A stretch of 64,000 nucleotides of DNA from WHSW01 sp963821345 (GTDB lineage: Bacteria; Actinomycetota; Thermoleophilia; Solirubrobacterales; 70-9). The position numbers were made by a program, and so were the translations under genes. The notes under the pieces were generated by a model. That model searched no databases. It saw nothing but the letters and a program-made list of their open reading frames with translations, and had not been told where the DNA came from. How positions within the stretch are numbered: the first letter of the stretch is position 1; the number at the start of each line of letters is the position of its first letter. Shown in pieces: positions 26,549-34,744 of this stretch. The stretch covers positions 1,364,001 to 1,428,000 of the forward strand of contig CAWGDM010000001.1 in assembly GCA_963821345.1 (NCBI GenBank). The letters run 5' to 3'.

Positions 26549-27469
26549 TCAGCCGGGCTTGCGGGCGCTGATCACGAGGTTGTAGAAGAGCTCCGGGGGC
26601 AGCCGGGGCTCGAGCACGCTGGTGTCGAGCCGCTGCAGGGCAATGTAGCTGCGGTAGGCGAAGTGACGCCAGCGAAACGGGACCTCGTCCGGCACCGCCG
26701 TCGCCTCGAGCGAGCGCAGCCACCAGCCGTAGGCGTTGGCGACCAGCTCCTCGCCGCGCAGCCTCACCGACTCGAAGCCGGCGTCTGTGGCGAAGGCGCG
26801 CAGGCCGGACGGCGAGAAGGCGTGCACGTCGACCTCGGGCTCGAGCTCGTGGCCGTCCTTGGCGGGGCCGTCGGCGATCCACCCGGCGCTCGAGGCGCCG
26901 ACCAGCCGCCGCCACGCTGGCGCTACCAGCATGGCGGCGCGCTTCGGGACCGCCGCGATCCGGTCGCCGTAGCGCGAGGGCTCGCCGCAGAAGACCACCG
27001 CGCCGCCCGGCCGCAGGACGCGCTCGAACTCCTCGAACGCGCGGCTCAGGTTGGGGATGTGATGCAGGATCGCGTGGCCGAAGACGAGGTCGAAGCCGGC
27101 GTCCGCGAACGGCAGTCGCTCCGCGTCGGTGCAGACCGTCTCGACCTCGAGCCCGAGTTCGCCCGCGCTGCGCTTGAGCGTCGCCAGCATCCCGGGTGAG
27201 ATGTCGGTCGCCGTCGCCCGCTCGATCAGCCCCATCTGCAGCAGGTTGAGCGTGAAGTAGCCGGTTCCCGAGCCGATCTCGAGCCCGTCGCCGAACGGCG
27301 CCGTCGGCTCGGCGCCGAGTGCCTTGACCAGCTTCGCGCGGACCTGGGCCTGGCCGACCTCGCCGTAGTCGATCCCCCACTTGGCGTCGTATTCGTCGGC
27401 GGCCGCGTCGTGGTAGCGGGTGTTGACGTCCTTGATCTCGTCGGCGGTGGCGTCGGGCGAGGCTGGCAT
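26549..27469 (-). CDS. Class I SAM-dependent methyltransferase
   Basis: Rossmann-fold methyltransferase of 306 aa. Motif I is LEIGSGTGYFTLNLLQMG, the acidic motif follows as DISPGML, and motif IV/post-I is LPFADAGFDLVFGHAILHHI. The C-terminal half (RWRHFAYRSYIALQRLDTSV) is an extra helical domain that may determine substrate. ATG 27469 is preferred to the upstream start at 27496 because TACTAT sits 10 nt before it. It is divergent from the GH57 operon, whose first gene is also a methyltransferase, so a role in the same polysaccharide pathway is plausible but unproven. Confidence 0.85.
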   Translation of the reverse strand: MPASPDATADEIKDVNTRYHDAAADEYDAKWGIDYGEVGQAQVRAKLVKALGAEPTAPFGDGLEIGSGTGYFTLNLLQMGLIERATATDISPGMLATLKRSAGELGLEVETVCTDAERLPFADAGFDLVFGHAILHHIPNLSRAFEEFERVLRPGGAVVFCGEPSRYGDRIAAVPKRAAMLVAPAWRRLVGASSAGWIADGPAKDGHELEPEVDVHAFSPSGLRAFATDAGFESVRLRGEELVANAYGWWLRSLEATAVPDEVPFRWRHFAYRSYIALQRLDTSVLEPRLPPELFYNLVISARKPG

Positions 27470-27479
27470 CCGGCCGGAG

Positions 27480-27485
27480 ATAGTA
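27480..27485 (-). promoter_or_regulatory. Start-proximal -10 (TACTAT) of methyltransferase
   Basis: TACTAT on the minus strand with 10 nt to ATG 27469; predicted leaderless. Confidence 0.5.
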
Positions 27486-27507
27486 GGCCCAATCACCTTC
27501 CAGGCAC

Positions 27508-27513
27508 TACGGT
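27508..27513 (+). promoter_or_regulatory. Start-proximal -10 (TACGGT) of GH57 operon
   Basis: TACGGT with 8 nt to GTG 27522; predicted leaderless, only 23 nt from the opposing -10 of the divergent methyltransferase gene. Confidence 0.45.
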
Positions 27514-27521
27514 CCGGCGCC

Positions 27522-28283
27522 GTGGAAGACGTTCACGAGCAACAGGACCAGCCGCGGGGGGTGCCTCCGCTGGCGCTGACCGGCGAGCGGACGCTCCCCG
27601 ACGTGCCCGAGGAGAACTACTGGTTTCGCCGCCACCTGGCGGTCTACGAGTGGATCGCCGAGCGCGTCCGCGGGGCAGCGGTGGCGGACCTCGCCTGCGG
27701 CGAGGGCTACGGCTCCAACGTGCTCGCCGAGCGCGCCGCCGAGGTCGTCGGCGTCGACGCCAACCCCGAGGCTCACGAGCACGCCCGGCTGCGCTACGTG
27801 CGATCCAACCTCCGCTTCGAACGCGCCCTGGTCGAGGCCTTCGACGAGCTCCGCGACGCGATCGTCTTCCTGCAGACGATCGAGCACGTCCAGGAGCCCG
27901 CGGCCCTGCTCGCCCGCTTCTCGGAGCTGGCGCCGGTCTCCTACGTCTCGACTCCCAACCGGCTCACCCTCGCCCCCGAGGGCGCCGAGAAGTCCGAGAA
28001 CCCCTGGCACCTGCGCGAGTACACCGCCGCCGAGTACCGCGAGTTGGTCGGGCCGCGGTTCGAGTCGGTCGAGCTCTACGGCCTCTTTCATGCGGGCAAG
28101 CTGCGCGCTCACGAGCTCGCGCTGAAGGCCGGCTGGGATCGCGTCCACCCAGCGCTGCGGGTGACGAAGCGCTTCTACGACTGGTTTGTGCCGGCGATCG
28201 CCGCCGGCGACTTCGAGCTTCGCCACGAGGGCGACTGCGACCTCGACCGGGCGCTCGACTTCGTCGCCGTCTGTCGCTCATGA
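27522..28283 (+). CDS. SAM-dependent methyltransferase, first gene of GH57/GT4 operon
   Basis: Methyltransferase of 253 aa. Motif I is VADLACGEGYGSNVLAERAA, followed by VVGVDANPEA and the motif IV region FLQTIEHVQEPAALL. The N-terminus LTGERTLPDVPEENYWFRRH is typical of the Rv3030-like group. GTG 27522 is taken as start on the position of its -10 element and the family N-terminus. Its stop overlaps the GH57 start (ATGA), so translation is coupled. By synteny with mycobacterial Rv3030-Rv3031-Rv3032, it may methylate an alpha-glucan made by the next two enzymes. Confidence 0.85.
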   Translation: MEDVHEQQDQPRGVPPLALTGERTLPDVPEENYWFRRHLAVYEWIAERVRGAAVADLACGEGYGSNVLAERAAEVVGVDANPEAHEHARLRYVRSNLRFERALVEAFDELRDAIVFLQTIEHVQEPAALLARFSELAPVSYVSTPNRLTLAPEGAEKSENPWHLREYTAAEYRELVGPRFESVELYGLFHAGKLRAHELALKAGWDRVHPALRVTKRFYDWFVPAIAAGDFELRHEGDCDLDRALDFVAVCRS

Positions 28284-29695
28284 GCGAGCGCCCGGCCGTG
28301 GGCGACCTCGCCGTCGTCCTGCACAGCCACATGCCCTACGTCGAGGGCTTCGGCACCTATCCGTTCGGCGAGGAGTGGCTGTTCGACGCCGTCCTGCGCT
28401 CCTACGCGCGCGTCTGCCCGATCGCCGAGCGGCTCACGTTCACGGTCACCCCGGTGCTCGCCGATCAGCTCGAGGCAGCCGGGGTCAACGAGCGCCTGCT
28501 GGACTTCTGCCGTCGCTTTCGGGTCGGCTCGGCCGAGGACGATCGCGAGGACCTCGACGAGCCCCTGCGCGCCGCCTGCCTGGCCGAGGCCGACACCTAC
28601 CGGGCTGCGCTCGAGCTGCTCGAATCGCTCGACGGCGGCCTCAACGCCCTGTTCGCGGGCCCGGCGGCCGCCGGCCGGGTGGAACTGCTGGCATCGGCCG
28701 CCACCCACCCGGTGTTGCCGATGGTCGCCACCCGCCAGGCGCGGAGCCTGCAGCTCGACGCGGGGCTGCGCTCGCACCGGCGCCGCTTCGGCGAGCCGCG
28801 AGGCTTCTGGCTGCCCGAGTGCGCGTATGAGCCCGGGCTCGAGCGACTGCTGGCCGACCACGGGCTCGAGTACTTCTGCACCGACCAGAGCGCCCACGAG
28901 CCGCCGACCGCGGCGCTCGCACCGGTGGCCGCCGGGGCGGGCCGGCTTGCGTTCACGATCGACTGGGAGGCGATCCAGTGGCTGTGGTCGATGGACGGGT
29001 ATCCGGCCGACCCGGTCTTTGCCGACTTTCACCGCAAGTCGATGCGCGGCACCCGGCCCTGGAACATCGCCGGCGAGCCGTACGACCCCGAGGCGGCCGA
29101 GGCCCGGGCCCGCGAGCTCGGCCGCGAGTTCGCCGCCGCCGCAGCGGCCCGGCTGGCCGCGTTCGCGGCTGACCGCGGGCGCCCCGGCCTGCTCGTGCTC
29201 GCGATCGACACCGAGCTGCTCGGCCACTGGTGGTGGGAGGGGCCGGCATGGCTCGAGCAGGTGCTCGGTTGCGCCGCCGAGCACGGCATCGACCTGGTGA
29301 CGCTGGGCGAGGCGGCGATGCGCCATCCGGGCGAGGAACGGCCGCTGCGGAGCTCGACCTGGGGCGAGGGCAAGGACCTGAGCACCTGGGACTCGCCGGC
29401 GGTCGCCGACCTCGCCTGGGCGGCCCGCCGGCTGGAGCTGAGGGTGCTTCGGGGCCTTGGGAGCGGGGTCTCGGGCGCAGCCGCCGAGCGCGCCGTGCGC
29501 GAGCTGCTTGCGGTGCAGGCGAGCGACTGGGCCTTCCTCGACCGCCGCCGACAGGCCGGTGATTACCCGTGGCAGCGGACCACCGGCCACGCCCGGGCCC
29601 TGCTCGAGGCCATAAACTCAGCCGCCCACCCACCCGAGCCGGGGCTGCGCAATCTGGCGCCCGACCTGCGCCTGGCGCCCCTGCTCGAGCCCTAG
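28280..29695 (+). CDS. GH57 family 1,4-alpha-glucan branching enzyme
   Basis: Glycoside hydrolase family 57 enzyme, 471 aa, cytoplasmic, with the domain order of the Thermus and Mycobacterium (Rv3031) branching enzymes. It begins VVLHSHMPYV (motif 1), carries the nucleophile in GFWLPECAYEPG (Glu180) and the acid/base Asp310 in LLVLAIDTELLGHWWWEGP. The C-terminal helical domain (VRELLAVQASDWAFLDRRRQ) binds glucan in this group. It would add alpha-1,6 branches to a linear glucan. It overlaps the upstream methyltransferase gene and lies 18 nt before a glycosyltransferase. Confidence 0.92.
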   Translation: MSERPAVGDLAVVLHSHMPYVEGFGTYPFGEEWLFDAVLRSYARVCPIAERLTFTVTPVLADQLEAAGVNERLLDFCRRFRVGSAEDDREDLDEPLRAACLAEADTYRAALELLESLDGGLNALFAGPAAAGRVELLASAATHPVLPMVATRQARSLQLDAGLRSHRRRFGEPRGFWLPECAYEPGLERLLADHGLEYFCTDQSAHEPPTAALAPVAAGAGRLAFTIDWEAIQWLWSMDGYPADPVFADFHRKSMRGTRPWNIAGEPYDPEAAEARARELGREFAAAAAARLAAFAADRGRPGLLVLAIDTELLGHWWWEGPAWLEQVLGCAAEHGIDLVTLGEAAMRHPGEERPLRSSTWGEGKDLSTWDSPAVADLAWAARRLELRVLRGLGSGVSGAAAERAVRELLAVQASDWAFLDRRRQAGDYPWQRTTGHARALLEAINSAAHPPEPGLRNLAPDLRLAPLLEP

Positions 29696-29713
29696 CGCGA
29701 GACCACAGAGCCC

Positions 29714-30907
29714 TTGAACCGAGTCCTGATCCTGTCCTGGGAGTACCCGCCGCTGATCGAGGGCGGGCTGGCACGCCACGTGCGCAAGCTCTCCGAGGCG
29801 CTGGCGCGCTCGGGTGACGAGGTCCACGTCCTGACCCGCGGCAGCGAGGAGTCGCCGCCGGAGGAGGTCGCGGCGGGGGTGCAGATCCATCGAGTCCGTG
29901 AGCCCACCCGGCCCACCGACCTGGGCGAGTTCGTCGCCTGGGTCGAGCGCATGAACTCCGACATGCTCGCCGCCGGGGTCGAGCTCGGCGACCGCTACGA
30001 CTTCGACCTCGTCCACGGCCACGACTGGCTGGTGGCGATGGCCGGTGACCACCTTGCCCGCCGCTTCGGGGCGCCGCTGGTGACCACGATCCACGCGACC
30101 GAGCACGGCCGACACCAAGGCTGGGTCGAGGAGCACCCGCAGCGCCACATCCACGGGGTCGAGCGCTGGATCACGAACCGCTCGGACCGGGTGATCGCCT
30201 GCTCGTATTACATGCGCGAGCAGATCGTCGACATCTTCGGCGTCGACGAGGGCCGTGTCGCGGTGATCCCGAACGGGATCGACCCCGGCGACCTGCAGCC
30301 CCAGGACGGGTCCGAGCTCGACCGTCTGCGGGCCGAGTTCGCAGCCCCCGACGAGCGCCTCGTGCTGCTGATCGGCCGGCTGGTGTACGAGAAGGGCTTT
30401 CAGCTCGCGCTGGAGGCGATGCCGCGCCTGGTCGACGCGGTCCCGGGGACCAGGTTCCTGGTCGCCGGCTCGGGCACCCACGAGGCCGAGCTTCACGCCC
30501 AGGCGTCGGAGCTGGGGCTGATGGATCACGGGACCTTCCTCGGCTGGATCGGCGACGACGTCCTGCACTCGCTCTACCGGATCGCCGACGTCTGCGTGGT
30601 GCCCTCGATCTACGAGCCGTTCGGGCTGGTGGCGCTCGAGGCGATGGCCTCCGGCTGTCCCTGCATCGTCGCCGACACCGGCGGCCTGCGCGAGGTCGTC
30701 CCCCACAACGAGGCCGGGCTGCGCTTCCGTGCCCGCGACCACGAGGCGCTCGGCGAGATGGTCGAGCGGCTGCTCACCGATACGGCGCTCCGCGACCGCC
30801 TGATCGCCGAGGGCTCCGAGCACATCCTGCGCTTCGACTGGGCCGACGTCGCCGAGTCGACGGCCGCGGTTTACGCGGAACTTGTCGGCGAGCCGAGCCG
30901 CGCGTAG
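29714..30907 (+). CDS. GT4 family alpha-glucosyltransferase (Rv3032-like)
   Basis: Retaining GT-B glycosyltransferase of 397 aa. It starts LILSWEYPPLIEGGLARHVR, the glycogen synthase-like N-terminal loop, and contains HGHDWLVAMAGDHLARRFGA, VIPNGIDPGD and the E-x7-E motif in EPFGLVALE followed by AMASGCPCIVADTGG. TTG 29714 gives the complete N-terminal strand. Together with the preceding GH57 enzyme it could build a branched alpha-1,4-glucan from a nucleotide sugar. It is the third gene of a tight operon; kynureninase follows after 8 nt. Confidence 0.9.
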   Translation: MNRVLILSWEYPPLIEGGLARHVRKLSEALARSGDEVHVLTRGSEESPPEEVAAGVQIHRVREPTRPTDLGEFVAWVERMNSDMLAAGVELGDRYDFDLVHGHDWLVAMAGDHLARRFGAPLVTTIHATEHGRHQGWVEEHPQRHIHGVERWITNRSDRVIACSYYMREQIVDIFGVDEGRVAVIPNGIDPGDLQPQDGSELDRLRAEFAAPDERLVLLIGRLVYEKGFQLALEAMPRLVDAVPGTRFLVAGSGTHEAELHAQASELGLMDHGTFLGWIGDDVLHSLYRIADVCVVPSIYEPFGLVALEAMASGCPCIVADTGGLREVVPHNEAGLRFRARDHEALGEMVERLLTDTALRDRLIAEGSEHILRFDWADVAESTAAVYAELVGEPSRA

Positions 30908-30915
30908 GCCCTCCC

Positions 30916-32142
30916 TTGGCGCTCGAGCGCGAGACGGCGCTCGAGGCCGACGCAGCCGACCCGCTGGCGGCTTTCCGCGACCGATTCGAGATCACCGACC
31001 CAGGGCGGATCTACATGGACGCCAACTCGCTCGGGCGGCTGGCGCGCGCCACACGCGCGCGTCTGACGACGATGATCGACGAGTGGGGCGAGCTCCTGGT
31101 TTCGGGCTGGCCGGAATGGATCGATGCCCCGGGCCGCGTCGGCGACCTGCTCGGACGGGAGCTGCTCGGCGCCGACGCGGGCGAGGTGCTGGTCTGCGAC
31201 TCGACCACGGTCAATCTCTACAAGCTCTGCGGCGCGATCCTCGGTGGCCCGGAGCCGCCGGTGGCGCTGGTCAGCGACCGCGCCAATTTCCCCACTGACC
31301 GCTACGTCCTCGAGGGCCTCAGCGCTCGCCACGATCTGGACTTGCGGCTGTTCGACACGGATCTCGAGGCGGCCCTGCCCGAGGGCCGGTCGCTGGTCGT
31401 CCTCTCCCAGGTTGCCTACCGTTCCGGTGAGCTCGTCGACATCGCCGCGACCGAGGCGCTCGCCGCGCGGCGGGGCGCGACCGTGATCTGGGACCTCTCC
31501 CATTCGGTCGGCGCGGTGCCGATCGCGCTTCGGGCCGCGGGCGCAAGGCTCGCCGTCGGCTGCAGCTACAAGTACCTGAACGCCGGCCCCGGGGCGCCCG
31601 CGTGGCTTTACGTCGCGGCCGAGCTTCAGGACGCCCTGCGCTCGCCGATCCAGGGCTGGTTCGGCCAGGCGGATCAGTTCCAGATGGAGCGGCCGTATGA
31701 GCCCGCCCCAGGAATCACCCGCTTTCTCGCCGGGACGCCGTCGATCATCGGCATTGCGGCGGTCGAGGAGGGGGTGAGGCTGGTCGCCGAGGCGGGGATC
31801 CAGGCCCTCCGGGCGAAGTCGATCGCGCAGACCGAACTCGCGCGCGAGCTATACGACGGATGGCTCACCCCGCTCGGGTTCACGCTGGAGACGCCGGCCG
31901 ACCCGGCACGCCGCGGATCGCACCTGTGCCTGGGCCACCCGGAGGCCTGGCCTATCTGCCGAGCGCTCGACGAGCGCGCCGACGTCGTCGTCGACTTCCG
32001 TGACCCGGATGCGATTCGCCTCGGGATCGCGCCGCTGTACACCCGCTTCGTCGACGTCTGGGACGCGTGCGACCGCATCCGGCGGTTGGTCGAGGGGGGC
32101 GAGCAGCGAGGCTTCGGCGCCGAGCGCCGGCGCGTCACCTAG
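30916..32142 (+). CDS. kynU: Kynureninase
   Basis: PLP enzyme that cleaves kynurenine to anthranilate and alanine in tryptophan catabolism; 408 aa, cytoplasmic. Family landmarks are YMDANSLGRLARATRARL, WDLSHSVGAVPIALRAAG with the cofactor-binding Asp, CSYKYLNAGPGAPAWLYV with Lys219 forming the Schiff base, GWFGQADQFQMERPYEP and FLAGTPSIIGIAAVEEG. TTG 30916 is the best start and lies 8 nt after the glycosyltransferase stop. No tryptophan 2,3-dioxygenase or formamidase gene is in the window, so the rest of the pathway must be elsewhere. Confidence 0.93.
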   Translation: MALERETALEADAADPLAAFRDRFEITDPGRIYMDANSLGRLARATRARLTTMIDEWGELLVSGWPEWIDAPGRVGDLLGRELLGADAGEVLVCDSTTVNLYKLCGAILGGPEPPVALVSDRANFPTDRYVLEGLSARHDLDLRLFDTDLEAALPEGRSLVVLSQVAYRSGELVDIAATEALAARRGATVIWDLSHSVGAVPIALRAAGARLAVGCSYKYLNAGPGAPAWLYVAAELQDALRSPIQGWFGQADQFQMERPYEPAPGITRFLAGTPSIIGIAAVEEGVRLVAEAGIQALRAKSIAQTELARELYDGWLTPLGFTLETPADPARRGSHLCLGHPEAWPICRALDERADVVVDFRDPDAIRLGIAPLYTRFVDVWDACDRIRRLVEGGEQRGFGAERRRVT

Positions 32143-32186
32143 CGCTTGCGGGCGCGCTTGAACTTGAGGGAGGACGCGGCCGTGGC

Positions 32187-32396
32187 CTATTCGTCGCGGG
32201 GCGTGATCCGGAAGATCGAGACGACCTCGGCCTGGTGGGCCTCGGGGTGGACGACGTAGGCGCTCGGGCCGCCGCCGAACCAGCTTGCGTTCTCGTTGTC
32301 GCCGACGAAGATCCCGGGGTGGTGCCTGCCGTCGCCGTCCTCGACCCAGACCTTCTGGCCCTCGGTGAATCCGTGGATCGGCTCGTCCGCACTCAT
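32187..32396 (-). CDS. Small conserved-looking protein, 69 aa
   Basis: Hypothetical protein of 69 aa. The sequence (EGQKVWVEDGDGRHHPGIFV, then ENASWFGGGPSAYVVHPEAH) reads like a small SH3-like beta barrel and has no signal peptide or Cys. It sits 10 nt downstream of the acyltransferase gene on the same strand, so it is probably co-transcribed with it. Function unknown. Confidence 0.65.
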   Translation of the reverse strand: MSADEPIHGFTEGQKVWVEDGDGRHHPGIFVGDNENASWFGGGPSAYVVHPEAHQAEVVSIFRITPRDE

Positions 32397-32406
32397 CCCG
32401 ACCAGC

Positions 32407-33039
32407 CTATTCGTTGGTCGGGGGATCCACCGGGTCGGGCCAGCGCAACGTCTGCGGCACCTCGCGCATCCGGATCACCGTCGCCGGGACGCCGCCGACG
32501 ACGGCGTTGGCGGGTACGTCCTTGGTGACCACCGAGTTGGTGCCGAGGACCGAGTTGTCGCCGACCCGGACGCCCCGCAGGACGCAGGCTCCGTATCCGA
32601 TCCAGACGTTGGAGCCGACCTCGACGTCGCGCATGTAGATCCCTTGGACGCGGATCGGGCGCTCGACCTCGACCATCCCGTGGTCGAAGTCGATGAACAT
32701 CGCCCGGTCGGCGATCACGCACTGCTCGCCGATCCGCACCCGCCGGTAGGCCGAGATCGTGCATTCCTGGCCGATCACGGTCTTCGCGCCGATCTCCACC
32801 TCGCCCTCGTGGCAGCGGATCTTGGTCCCGTCGCCGATCCAGGTGAAGCGCCCGAAGCGGACCTTGCCGCGCTTTGCGATCTGCAGCTCGAGGCCGCGGC
32901 CGAAGAACACCGGCCCGTCGGTCTCCCAGCGCCAGCCCGCCGGGGTGAGCAGGCGCCGCCACAGATACCGCCACAGCAGGCGCCCGTAGCGCAGGTTGAG
33001 CATCCCGTTGGCGGCCAGGAATCGAAGCGTCCGGATCAC
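32407..33039 (-). CDS. Hexapeptide-repeat (left-handed beta-helix) acyltransferase
   Basis: Acyltransferase of about 210 aa of the maltose/galactoside O-acetyltransferase type. Hexapeptide repeats run from IGDGTKIRCHEGEVEIGAKT to IGYGACVLRGVRVGDNSVLG, with the conserved FIDFDHGMVEVERPI (active-site His) and the terminal signature GGVPATVIRM. The N-terminal 60 residues (LRYGRLLWRYLWRRLLTPAG) are basic and amphipathic, perhaps membrane-associating, as in O-antigen or lipid modifying members. GTG 33039 is chosen because TAGAGT lies 10 nt upstream. Divergent from meaB over 28 nt. Confidence 0.85.
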   Translation of the reverse strand: MIRTLRFLAANGMLNLRYGRLLWRYLWRRLLTPAGWRWETDGPVFFGRGLELQIAKRGKVRFGRFTWIGDGTKIRCHEGEVEIGAKTVIGQECTISAYRRVRIGEQCVIADRAMFIDFDHGMVEVERPIRVQGIYMRDVEVGSNVWIGYGACVLRGVRVGDNSVLGTNSVVTKDVPANAVVGGVPATVIRMREVPQTLRWPDPVDPPTNE

Positions 33040-33049
33040 GGCGGCGCGG

Positions 33050-33055
33050 ACTCTA
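33050..33055 (-). promoter_or_regulatory. Start-proximal -10 (TAGAGT) of acyltransferase
   Basis: TAGAGT on the minus strand with 10 nt to GTG 33039; it overlaps the opposite-strand -10 of meaB by two bases. Confidence 0.5.
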
Positions 33056-33059
33056 GACT
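33054..33059 (+). promoter_or_regulatory. Start-proximal -10 (TAGACT) of meaB
   Basis: TAGACT with 8 nt to GTG 33068; predicted leaderless. The palindrome TCTAGA at 33052-33057 serves both strands. Confidence 0.55.
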
Positions 33060-33067
33060 GCGCCGCC

Positions 33068-34027
33068 GTGGCTGAGCCAGCAGCAACCGAGTCGCTCGCC
33101 GAGCGCCTGGTCGCCGGCGACAAGCGCGCCCTGGCGCGGGCGATCAGCATGGTCGAGAACCACGACCCGCAGGGCGACCGTCTGGTCGCCGAGCTGTTCG
33201 CGCGCACCGGCGAGGCGCGCATCGTGGGCATCACCGGGCCGCCCGGGGTCGGCAAGAGCACCCTGATCGGGGCGCTTTGTGGCGAGCTTCGCAAGCGCGA
33301 CCGCGAGGTCGGCGTGCTCTCGATCGATCCCTCGAGCCCGTTCACCCAGGGCGCCGTGCTCGGCGACCGCATCCGCCTCTCGGAGCACTTCCTCGACGAG
33401 GGCGTGTTCATCCGCTCGATGGCCACCCGCGGCTCGCTCGGCGGCCTCGCCGAGGCGGCGCTGCAGGCCGCGCTGCTGATGGACGCTTCCGGCAAGGACG
33501 ACGTGCTCCTGGAGACGGTTGGCGTCGGCCAGGGCGAGATCGATGTCGTCGACCACGCCGACACCGTCGTCCTGGCGCTGATGCCGGGCTCGGGCGACTC
33601 GATCCAGGCGCTGAAGGCCGGAGTGATGGAGATCCCCGACGTGATCTGCGTCAACAAGGCCGACCACCCGCTCGCCAACACGATGATCCGCGAGGTCAAG
33701 TCGGTCCTCGCCCTGGGTCCACAGCGCGACTGGAAGGTGCCGGTGGTGCGCACCGAGGCGGCGAAGGGAGAGGGGATCGTCGAGCTGCTGACGGCGATCG
33801 ACGAGCACGGCGAGGCGATCGCCGAGGCTGGGACGCTGGGCGAGCGCCGCGCCCGCAACCTGCGCGCCGAGGTGCTCGGAATCGCCGCCGCGCGGATGCG
33901 ACGCGAGCTCGAGCAGCGCGCCGAGCGCGATCCCGGGTGGCAGCGGCTGCTCGACCGGGTCGTCAGCCGCGAGATCGACCCCGCGACCGCCGCCCGCGAG
34001 TTGCTAGAAACCGAACTCGATGAGTGA
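33068..34027 (+). CDS. meaB: MeaB/ArgK family G-protein chaperone of B12-dependent mutase
   Basis: P-loop GTPase of 319 aa that protects and reloads cobalamin-dependent acyl-CoA mutases. Walker A is ITGPPGVGKSTL, followed by LSIDPSSPFTQGAVLGDRIR (the family-specific switch region), LLETVGVGQGEIDVVDHADT and the base-recognition CVNKADH. Length fits. Its likely client is the split mutase at 45.3-47.8 kb, 12 kb away. GTG start is set by the TAGACT element 8 nt upstream. The stop overlaps the following PRC-barrel gene (ATGAGTGA), so the two are coupled. Confidence 0.93.
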   Translation: MAEPAATESLAERLVAGDKRALARAISMVENHDPQGDRLVAELFARTGEARIVGITGPPGVGKSTLIGALCGELRKRDREVGVLSIDPSSPFTQGAVLGDRIRLSEHFLDEGVFIRSMATRGSLGGLAEAALQAALLMDASGKDDVLLETVGVGQGEIDVVDHADTVVLALMPGSGDSIQALKAGVMEIPDVICVNKADHPLANTMIREVKSVLALGPQRDWKVPVVRTEAAKGEGIVELLTAIDEHGEAIAEAGTLGERRARNLRAEVLGIAAARMRRELEQRAERDPGWQRLLDRVVSREIDPATAARELLETELDE

Positions 34028-34422
34028 GAGCGCCGAGACCGACGCACGCCCGGGCGCCGAGGGCGTCAAGTCGTGGATCGGCCACCGGCTCGACGAGATC
34101 TCGGGTGGAAAGGTCGGCCGGGTCGAGGGCTTCTACATCGACGACGTCCAACGGGGAGCCCGAATGGCTGTTGGCCCGCATGGGCCGCTTCGGCCACTAC
34201 ACCCTGGTTCCCGGCCGCGACGCGGTCGAGGGCGTCGGGCACGTCTGGGTTCCCTACGGCCGCGACCAGATCCGCGCCGCGCCCCGGGTCGACCCGAACG
34301 CGCCGCTGACCGCCGGGACCGAGAAGGAGCTGCTCGACCACTACGGGATCGCGGTCAGCGCCGGGCGTGCGGCCGAGCTCGAGCAGCTCGACGACAGCGC
34401 GGTCAGCTCCCGGCCGGCCTGA
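34020..34422 (+). CDS. PRC-barrel domain protein, frameshifted
   Basis: Small protein of about 133 aa after correction. VKSWIGHRLDEISGGKVGRV followed by EGFYIDDV and, in the next frame, NGEPEWLLARMGRFGHYTLV is a PRC-barrel, a beta-barrel found in photosynthetic reaction centre H subunits and RimM. The frame breaks at the CC at 34148-34149; deleting one C joins the halves. The C-terminal part (TEKELLDHYGIAV) is the usual extension in actinobacterial members. Translation is coupled to meaB by overlap. Function unknown. Confidence 0.75.
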
Positions 34423-34431
34423 TCAGGCCGG
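34414..34431. terminator. Bidirectional terminator hairpin
   Basis: Perfect palindrome CCGGCCT-GATC-AGGCCGG between the convergent PRC-barrel and 72-aa genes, including the PRC-barrel stop codon. No T-run, as is common in GC-rich actinobacteria. Confidence 0.5.
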
Positions 34432-34442
34432 GACGCGCGGCG

Positions 34443-34661
34443 CTAGGCGGCCCGGTGGTGGCGCGCGTCGGAGATCCGCGTCCAGTGATCCGTGAACGAC
34501 AGCGCCTCGGCGAATCGCATCGCCTTCGGTGACAGCTCGTGGCGCTTGCCATCGAGGCGGCTGACGCAGATCGGGATCACGACCGCGGACTGCTCGTCGA
34601 GCTCCTCGCGGAGCCCGGCGATCTCACTCCAGCGCGCGTTGCTGTCCATGCTCGACGACAT
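34443..34661 (-). CDS. Small hypothetical protein, 72 aa
   Basis: Short protein beginning MSSSMDSNARWSEIAGLREE and containing VVIPICVSRLDGKRHELSPK and ALSFTDHWTRISDARHHRAA. No family recognised, no signal peptide; a mixed strand-helix fold seems likely. Coding is supported by a well-placed TACACT element 9 nt before the ATG and by a terminator-like palindrome beyond its stop. Monocistronic, between meaB-PRC and the acyl-CoA dehydrogenase. Confidence 0.6.
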   Translation of the reverse strand: MSSSMDSNARWSEIAGLREELDEQSAVVIPICVSRLDGKRHELSPKAMRFAEALSFTDHWTRISDARHHRAA

Positions 34662-34670
34662 CGCAGCGCG

Positions 34671-34676
34671 AGTGTA
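34671..34676 (-). promoter_or_regulatory. Start-proximal -10 (TACACT) of 72-aa gene
   Basis: TACACT on the minus strand with 9 nt to ATG 34661; predicted leaderless. Confidence 0.5.
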
Positions 34677-34744
34677 AGCGGACCCGGCGGACGTAATCTG
34701 GTGCGGATTCCAACGAACCCGCAAAATCGGCATTCCGCCGGGGA

